From Caryophanales bacterium UBA6769 (GTDB taxonomy: Bacteria > Bacillota > Bacilli > Bacillales > UBA6769): a DNA stretch of 10,864 bases. The stretch's first letter is position 1; each line of letters starts with the position of its first letter. Made by a program: the position numbers and the translations under genes. Under the pieces are notes generated by a model. It searched no databases and was not told the origin of the DNA. It was given only the letters and a program-made list of their open reading frames with translations. The stretch lies in assembly GCA_002453275.1 (NCBI GenBank), contig DKGN01000155.1, positions 1 through 10,864 on the forward strand. Reading direction: 5' to 3'. Shown in pieces: positions 6,342 to 10,864 of the stretch.

Positions 6342-8408
6342 ATGGAAGATTACTTAGTAATCGTTGAATCTCCCGCAAAAGCGAAAACGATAAAAAAGTA
6401 TTTAGGAAAAAAATACGAAGTGAAAGCTTCAATGGGACATGTTCGTGATTTACCGAGAAGTCAGATCGGCGTTGATGTTGAAAAACGCTTTGAACCAAAA
6501 TATATAACGATCCGTGGAAAAGGGCCCGTTTTAAAAGAGTTAAAAGATGCAGCAAAAAAAGTGAAAAAAGTTTATCTTGCAGCTGACCCTGATCGAGAAG
6601 GGGAAGCGATTGCTTGGCATTTGGCCCACAGTTTAAATATTGACCAAGATTCAAAATGTCGTGTTGTCTTTAATGAAATTACAAAAGATGCCATTAAAGA
6701 TGCGTTTAAACAGCCACGATCGATTAATATGGATCTCGTTGATGCGCAACAAGCAAGAAGAATTCTTGATCGCCTTGTTGGCTACAAAATTAGCCCAATA
6801 TTATGGAAAAAAGTTAAAAAGGGGCTTAGCGCAGGGAGAGTTCAATCTGTTGCACTACGGTTAATCGTTGAGCGGGAACAGGAAATTCGACAATTTAAGC
6901 CAGAAGAATATTGGAAAATTAAAGCACTATTTAATGAACAAGGACAAAATTTTGAAGCTTCTTTCTATGGAAAAGAAGGAAAAAAAGTTGACTTAAAAAA
7001 CGAACAAGAAGTTAACGAAGTAATGCAACAAATGAAGGGAAAACAATTCACTGTCACTTCTGTCAAAAAAAGAGAAAGAAGAAGAAATCCCGCATTGCCA
7101 TTTACAACATCATCACTTCAGCAAGAGGCAGCAAGAAAGCTTAATTTTCGAGCGAGAAAAACAATGATGATTGCCCAACAGCTTTATGAAGGGGTAGAAA
7201 TTGGCAAAGAAACAGTCGGCTTAATTACGTATATGCGTACCGACTCAACAAGAATCTCCAACACCGCAGTTGAAGAGACAAAACAATTTATTGAAAACCA
7301 ATTTGGGAAAGAATATATTCCGGGCGGAAAAAGCACTTCCAAACAATCTAAAAATACGCAAGACGCACATGAAGCGATCAGACCGACATCAACATTAAGA
7401 AAACCGAATGAAGTCAAAAAGTTCTTAAACAATGATCAATTTCGTTTATACAAATTGATTTGGGAACGTCTTGTTGCGAGCCAAATGGCCCCGGCTATTA
7501 TGGATACGATGCGAGTTGACTTATCTAATAATGGGGTTATATTCCGTGCGACCGGTTCAACTGTTAAATTTCCCGGCTTTATGAAAGTGTATGTAGAAGG
7601 TACTGACGATACGATGAAAGAAGAAAACCGCTTGCTTCCAGACTTAACGGAAAATAGTCATGTGACAGCGGAAAATATCGAACCGACACAACACTTTACA
7701 CAACCTCCACCGCGATACACTGAGGCGCGTCTCGTGAGAACGATGGAAGAGTCAGGAATCGGAAGACCGTCGACTTATGCACCTACATTAGATACGATTC
7801 AAAAGCGTAACTATGTTAAACTAGAGGATCGAAGGTTTGTACCGACCGAGCTTGGTGAAATCATATTAGATTCACTTACAGAATTTTTTAATGAGATTAT
7901 CGATGTTGATTTCACAGCAAAAATGGAAAATAATTTAGACGAAATTGAAGAAGGAAAATTAGAATGGATTAATGTAATTGAAGACTTTTACGGTGATTTC
8001 GAAAAAAAATTAGAAGTAGCCGAAGAGGAAATGAAAGAAATTGAAATTAAAGACGAGCCTGCAGGTGAAGACTGTGAAAAATGCGGGCATGCGATGGTTA
8101 TCAAAATGGGCCGGTTCGGTAAATTTATGGCGTGCTCTAACTTTCCAAACTGTCGGAATACGAAACCAATTCTAAAGGATATCGGTGTCAAGTGTCCTAA
8201 ATGTAAAGATGGCGATGTTGTTGAACGTCGAAGTAAGAGAGGACGACTATTTTTCGGTTGTAATAAGTATCCTGAATGCGACTTTCTTTCATGGGATAAA
8301 CCAATTAACCGTAACTGTCCAAAATGTGACGAAATTCTCGTTGAGAAAAAGACAAAGAGTAAAAAACAAGTGAAGTGTATAGCTTGTGACTATTCAGAGG
8401 AAGCTTAA
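6342..8408 (+). CDS. topA: DNA topoisomerase I (type IA)
   Basis: TopA relaxes negative supercoils through a 5'-phosphotyrosine intermediate. The 688-residue product starts MEDYLVIVESPAKAKTI. The TOPRIM domain carries E9 and the DxDxE triad D82, D84, E86 in ADPDREGEA. The active-site tyrosine is Y297 in GLITYMRTDST. SAGRVQSVALRL (163-174) and SGIGRPSTYAPT (471-482) are further family blocks. The C-terminus has three four-cysteine zinc ribbons: C578/C581/C598/C604, C618/C621/C640/C646 and C659/C662/C679/C682. The frame is open back to 6258 within dprA, but the extra 28 residues do not fit the family. ATG 6342 has AGGGGGAG at 6324-6331, ten bases upstream, and gives the usual N-terminus. trmFO follows after 19 bases, so the two are probably co-transcribed. 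Confidence 0.98.
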   Translation: MEDYLVIVESPAKAKTIKKYLGKKYEVKASMGHVRDLPRSQIGVDVEKRFEPKYITIRGKGPVLKELKDAAKKVKKVYLAADPDREGEAIAWHLAHSLNIDQDSKCRVVFNEITKDAIKDAFKQPRSINMDLVDAQQARRILDRLVGYKISPILWKKVKKGLSAGRVQSVALRLIVEREQEIRQFKPEEYWKIKALFNEQGQNFEASFYGKEGKKVDLKNEQEVNEVMQQMKGKQFTVTSVKKRERRRNPALPFTTSSLQQEAARKLNFRARKTMMIAQQLYEGVEIGKETVGLITYMRTDSTRISNTAVEETKQFIENQFGKEYIPGGKSTSKQSKNTQDAHEAIRPTSTLRKPNEVKKFLNNDQFRLYKLIWERLVASQMAPAIMDTMRVDLSNNGVIFRATGSTVKFPGFMKVYVEGTDDTMKEENRLLPDLTENSHVTAENIEPTQHFTQPPPRYTEARLVRTMEESGIGRPSTYAPTLDTIQKRNYVKLEDRRFVPTELGEIILDSLTEFFNEIIDVDFTAKMENNLDEIEEGKLEWINVIEDFYGDFEKKLEVAEEEMKEIEIKDEPAGEDCEKCGHAMVIKMGRFGKFMACSNFPNCRNTKPILKDIGVKCPKCKDGDVVERRSKRGRLFFGCNKYPECDFLSWDKPINRNCPKCDEILVEKKTKSKKQVKCIACDYSEEA

Positions 8409-8427
8409 ATAGAAGGAGCTGTCAATA

Positions 8428-9735
8428 ATGGCACAGTCAGAGGTTAATGTCATTGGTGCTGGACTTGCCGGAAGCGAGGCAGCTTGGCAACTTGCAACAC
8501 GAGGCATAAAAGTTAACTTATATGAAATGCGCCCAATGAAACAAACACCCGCTCATCATACGGATCAATTCGCAGAGTTAGTCTGTAGTAATTCATTAAG
8601 AGCGAACGCGCTAACAAACGCGGTCGGTGTACTAAAAGAAGAAATGCGCCAACTAAATTCTGTCATTATCTCTTCAGCAGATGACTGTTCAATACCAGCA
8701 GGCGGCGCACTTGCAGTTGATCGCCATGAATTCGCCGCACTCGTGACAGATAGAGTGAAGCACCATGAAAATGTTACGGTCATTCAGGAAGAAGTCAATC
8801 AGATTCCAAGTGGACCGACAATCATAGCTACTGGGCCGCTAACAACGGAAGGCTTGGCACACGAATTAAGGCAGTTAACAGGTGAAGAATATTTATATTT
8901 TTATGATGCGGCAGCACCAATTATAGAAACAGATAGCATTGATATGGATAAGGTATATTTAAAGTCCCGTTATGACAAAGGGGAAGCTGCCTATTTAAAC
9001 TGTCCGATGACAGAGGACGAATTTAACCGGTTTTATGCGGCCTTGATCGATGCAGAAACGGTACCATTACGAGAATTTGAAAAAGAAATCTTTTTTGAAA
9101 GCTGTATGCCGATAGAAGTACTCGCTCTAAGAGGAAAGAAGACACTTCTATTTGGTCCAATGAAACCAGTGGGGTTAGAAGACCCAAGGACAGGTAAGCA
9201 ACCATATGCCGTCATTCAACTCCGCCAAGACAATAGTTCCGCAACATTGTATAACATTGTTGGCTTTCAAACCCATATGAAATGGGGTCCACAAAAAGAA
9301 GTAATTCAGCTTATTCCCGGCTTGGAAAATGCTGAAATTGTTCGTTTCGGTGTAATGCATCGGAATACATTTATTAATTCTCCACGTTTATTAAAACCGA
9401 CGTATCAATATTTTGAGCGTGACGATTTATTCTTTGCTGGTCAAATGACAGGGGTAGAGGGATATGTTGAATCTGCAGCATCTGGTTTAGTTGCAGGGAT
9501 AAATTTGGCAAAGTTAATGAAATATGAAACACCAACTGTTTTTCCGAATGAAACAGCGATTGGGAGTCTCGCGCATTACATCACAACAGCAAATCCAAAA
9601 CATTTTCAACCGATGAATATTAATTTTGGTCTCTTCACACCATTAGCTACAAGAATTTCAAATAAACAAGAACGGAATAAAAAAATTGCTGAACGTGCCT
9701 TATCAACAATTCAGAATTGTGTTACGAATTTGTGA
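8428..9735 (+). CDS. trmFO: Folate-dependent tRNA (uracil-5-)-methyltransferase TrmFO
   Basis: TrmFO makes 5-methyluridine at position 54 of the tRNA T-loop, using methylenetetrahydrofolate as carbon donor and FAD/NAD(P)H as reductant. This is the Gram-positive alternative to SAM-dependent TrmA. The 435-residue product opens with the FAD-binding motif VIGAGLAGSEAA (8-19), followed by LYEMRP. The two cysteines studied in B. subtilis TrmFO, C53 and C226, occur at the same numbers here, in LVCSNSLR and FESCMPIE. GQMTGVEGYVESAASG (338-353) and NINFGLFTPL (397-406) are further family signatures that separate it from the related GidA/MnmG. AGAAGGAG at 8411-8418 lies nine bases before the ATG. The short gap to topA suggests shared transcription, and a hairpin with a T run follows the stop. 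Confidence 0.98.
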   Translation: MAQSEVNVIGAGLAGSEAAWQLATRGIKVNLYEMRPMKQTPAHHTDQFAELVCSNSLRANALTNAVGVLKEEMRQLNSVIISSADDCSIPAGGALAVDRHEFAALVTDRVKHHENVTVIQEEVNQIPSGPTIIATGPLTTEGLAHELRQLTGEEYLYFYDAAAPIIETDSIDMDKVYLKSRYDKGEAAYLNCPMTEDEFNRFYAALIDAETVPLREFEKEIFFESCMPIEVLALRGKKTLLFGPMKPVGLEDPRTGKQPYAVIQLRQDNSSATLYNIVGFQTHMKWGPQKEVIQLIPGLENAEIVRFGVMHRNTFINSPRLLKPTYQYFERDDLFFAGQMTGVEGYVESAASGLVAGINLAKLMKYETPTVFPNETAIGSLAHYITTANPKHFQPMNINFGLFTPLATRISNKQERNKKIAERALSTIQNCVTNL

Positions 9736-9742
9736 ATAGTTC

Positions 9743-9771
9743 TTGTGTTACGTCCTCTAGTATGGTACGAT
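9743..9771 (+). promoter_or_regulatory. Candidate extended -10 promoter for xerC-hslV
   Basis: TACGAT (9766-9771, four of six to TATAAT) carries an upstream TG (9763-9764), giving the TGn extended -10 form. TTGTGT (9743-9748) lies 17 bases before it as a weak -35 (three of six). Transcription would start near 9778, about 19 bases before the GTG of xerC, leaving room for its ribosome-binding site. The -10 spans the loop and descending arm of the hairpin at 9753-9780, so the new transcript would not itself contain the stem. Confidence 0.35.
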
Positions 9772-9785
9772 ACTAGAGGATTTTT
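9753..9785 (+). terminator. Intrinsic terminator after trmFO
   Basis: An 11-base-pair perfect stem (arms TCCTCTAGTAT at 9753-9763 and ATACTAGAGGA at 9770-9780) closes a six-base loop and is followed by five T. It begins 17 bases after the trmFO stop. The stem is less GC-rich and the T run shorter than at the sucCD terminator, so read-through may occur. It ends directly at the ribosome-binding site of xerC. Confidence 0.8.
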
Positions 9786-9796
9786 GAGGTGATTAT

Positions 9797-10696
9797 GTGA
9801 AAAATAATAGCGTTGATGCCTTTTTATCTTACTTAGAATTTGAAAGGAATTATTCACTACATACAATCACGAATTACAAAAAAGACTTAGCCGAGTTTTG
9901 CATTTTTTTGGAAAGAGAAGGGGTTAAGCAATTCGCTTCAGTTAACTACAAGATAGTAAGAGTTTTTCTCACAGATCTTCATCACCGAGGGTTGGCACGT
10001 AATACGGTTGCAAGGATGATATCTTCATTGAGAAGCTTTTATCGCTTTTTAGTTCGAGAAAAATTAGTTAAAGTTAATCCTATCCAAACCGTATCGCTCC
10101 CTAAAAACGAGTACCGGCTGCCCAATTTTTTATACGAAGAAGAGGTAGCTGCTTTATTTGAAGTTGTAGATGTTTCGACACCATTAGGTCAACGCAATAA
10201 AGCGATATTAGAATTGCTTTATGCGACTGGGATTCGGGTGAGTGAATGCTGTTCTTTAGATGTTCATGACATTGATTCGTCACTCGAGTTACTTCTTGTT
10301 TATGGAAAAGGGAAAAAAGAAAGATATGTCCCAATCGGATCATTTGCACTTAATGCATTAGAAAAGTATCTTCAAGAGGGTCGACCGAAGTTAGCAAGCA
10401 ATAGTTCGGAACAGGAAACAGAAGCGCTTTTTCTTAATTATAAAGGTAGCCGGCTTTCAACTAGAAGTGTCCGCACTATTATAAAGCAGATTGTAGATAA
10501 AGCTAGCTTGCATAAAAACATTAGTCCTCATGTTCTTCGTCACACATTTGCCACACATATGCTTAATGCAGGAGCTGATCTTCGCTCTGTACAAGAGTTA
10601 TTGGGTCATGCCCAACTGTCTTCAACTCAAATTTATACACATGTTACAAAGGATACGTTGCGAAATGTCTATCTCAACTACCATCCTCGTGCTTAA
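9797..10696 (+). CDS. xerC: Tyrosine recombinase XerC (CodV)
   Basis: XerC/CodV acts with XerD at the dif site to resolve chromosome dimers before cell division. The 299-residue product has the N-terminal SAM-like core-binding domain (about 4-88) with the ERNYSLHTITNYKKDL helix. The catalytic domain has all six expected residues: R147 in ATGIRVSE, K171 in YGKGKKERYVP, H245 and R248 in SPHVLRHT, H271 in LLGHAQLSSTQIYTH, and the nucleophile Y280. The start is GTG at 9797, since the ATG at 9795 is followed at once by a stop; GAGGTGA at 9786-9792 lies four bases before. XerC rather than XerD or an integron/phage integrase is inferred from position before hslV, the codV-clpQ-clpY-codY order of Bacillus. 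hslV follows after 88 bases. Confidence 0.95.
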   Translation: MKNNSVDAFLSYLEFERNYSLHTITNYKKDLAEFCIFLEREGVKQFASVNYKIVRVFLTDLHHRGLARNTVARMISSLRSFYRFLVREKLVKVNPIQTVSLPKNEYRLPNFLYEEEVAALFEVVDVSTPLGQRNKAILELLYATGIRVSECCSLDVHDIDSSLELLLVYGKGKKERYVPIGSFALNALEKYLQEGRPKLASNSSEQETEALFLNYKGSRLSTRSVRTIIKQIVDKASLHKNISPHVLRHTFATHMLNAGADLRSVQELLGHAQLSSTQIYTHVTKDTLRNVYLNYHPRA

Positions 10697-10784
10697 TTCC
10701 GTATGAAGAAGTCAAGAAATTGATAAGTTCTATGAAGGCTACTGTTGTTTTTTCAAGTATAATTGAAAGGAAGGGAGTGCCATT
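10697..10784 (+). other. xerC-hslV spacer with TATAAT in a small inverted repeat
   Basis: The gap holds no gene. A perfect TATAAT (10758-10763) overlaps a six-base inverted repeat (TTTCAA at 10751-10756 and TTGAAA at 10763-10768). There is no matching -35 at 16-18 bases and no TG extension, so an hslV promoter is possible but weakly supported. AAGGGAG (10771-10777) is the ribosome-binding site of hslV. Confidence 0.3.
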
Positions 10785-10864
10785 TTGGAACATACATTTC
10801 ATGCAACGACTATTTTTGCCATTCAACATAATGGAAAATCTGCGATGTCGGGTGATGGGCAAGT
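10785..10864 (+). CDS. hslV: ATP-dependent protease peptidase subunit HslV/ClpQ (CodW), 5' part
   Basis: HslV is the proteasome-like peptidase that forms the ClpYQ (HslUV) protease with the AAA+ unfoldase HslU. Only the first 26 codons lie in the window. They read FHATTIFAIQHNGKSAMSGD after a four-residue lead, matching the Bacillus ClpQ N-terminus, including the TTI that begins the mature chain in Gram-negative HslV and the SGDGQ turn. The start is TTG 10785, seven bases after AAGGGAG (10771-10777). The ATG at 10801 is out of frame, and GTG 10777 is also out of frame. The second residue is Glu, not Ser or Thr, so simple Met removal would not expose the Ser used by B. subtilis CodW. Position after xerC is as expected, with clpY and codY predicted beyond the window. 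Confidence 0.93.
   Translation, partial: MEHTFHATTIFAIQHNGKSAMSGDGQ

Noticed and set aside
10697..10745. Hairpin TCAA-GAAA-TTGA after the xerC stop
   Set aside because: Four to five pairs without a T run; too weak for a terminator.
1..10864. Mobile elements, CRISPR arrays, riboswitches, tRNA or toxin-antitoxin genes
   Set aside because: No terminal repeats, transposase, repeat-spacer pattern, clover-leaf or conserved leader structure could be seen; the gene order is the ordinary Bacillaceae core.

Overview
The window is a stretch of core chromosome from a low-GC Firmicute of the Bacillaceae. The gene order rbgA-rnhB-ylqG-ylqH-sucC-sucD-dprA-topA-trmFO-xerC(codV)-hslV(clpQ) is the one known from Bacillus subtilis. 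There it is followed by clpY and codY. The proteins are clearly divergent from the B. subtilis ones, so a related genus is likely, but the sequence alone does not fix which. All genes are on the + strand. I see no insertion sequence, prophage, CRISPR array, tRNA or rRNA.

Region 1 (1-2852) is the end of the ribosome-assembly GTPase gene rbgA, then rnhB, ylqG and ylqH. Each gene overlaps the next by four bases (GTGA, ATGA, ATGA), so translation is probably coupled. ylqG and ylqH look like a stand-alone pair related to two flagellar export proteins: YlqG has the layout of the hook-length ruler FliK, and YlqH is the C-terminal switch domain of FlhB without its self-cleavage motif. This is the most interesting part of the window.

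Region 2 (2853-5332) starts with a small, very charged 55-residue gene with a TTG start and a perfect AGGAGG. The two succinyl-CoA synthetase genes sucC and sucD follow. They have a candidate sigma-A promoter in front and a strong intrinsic terminator behind.

Region 3 (5333-9785) holds dprA (single-strand DNA loading of RecA, competence), topA (DNA topoisomerase I, three zinc ribbons) and trmFO (folate-dependent tRNA U54 methylation). A candidate promoter for topA lies at the very end of dprA. trmFO ends at a second terminator-like hairpin.

Region 4 (9786-10864) is xerC, the chromosome-dimer tyrosine recombinase, and the first 26 codons of hslV, the peptidase of the ClpYQ/HslUV protease. The hairpin after trmFO ends only 11 bases before the GTG of xerC, and a candidate extended -10 promoter lies in its loop. 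That arrangement could insulate the xerC-hslVU-codY operon from trmFO.

The key catalytic residues I looked for are present in RnhB, SucC, SucD, TopA, TrmFO and XerC, and the DprA signature motifs are intact. I see no frameshifts or broken genes. Two starts were moved downstream of the longest open frame, in sucC (3201) and topA (6342), because of ribosome-binding sites and family N-termini.
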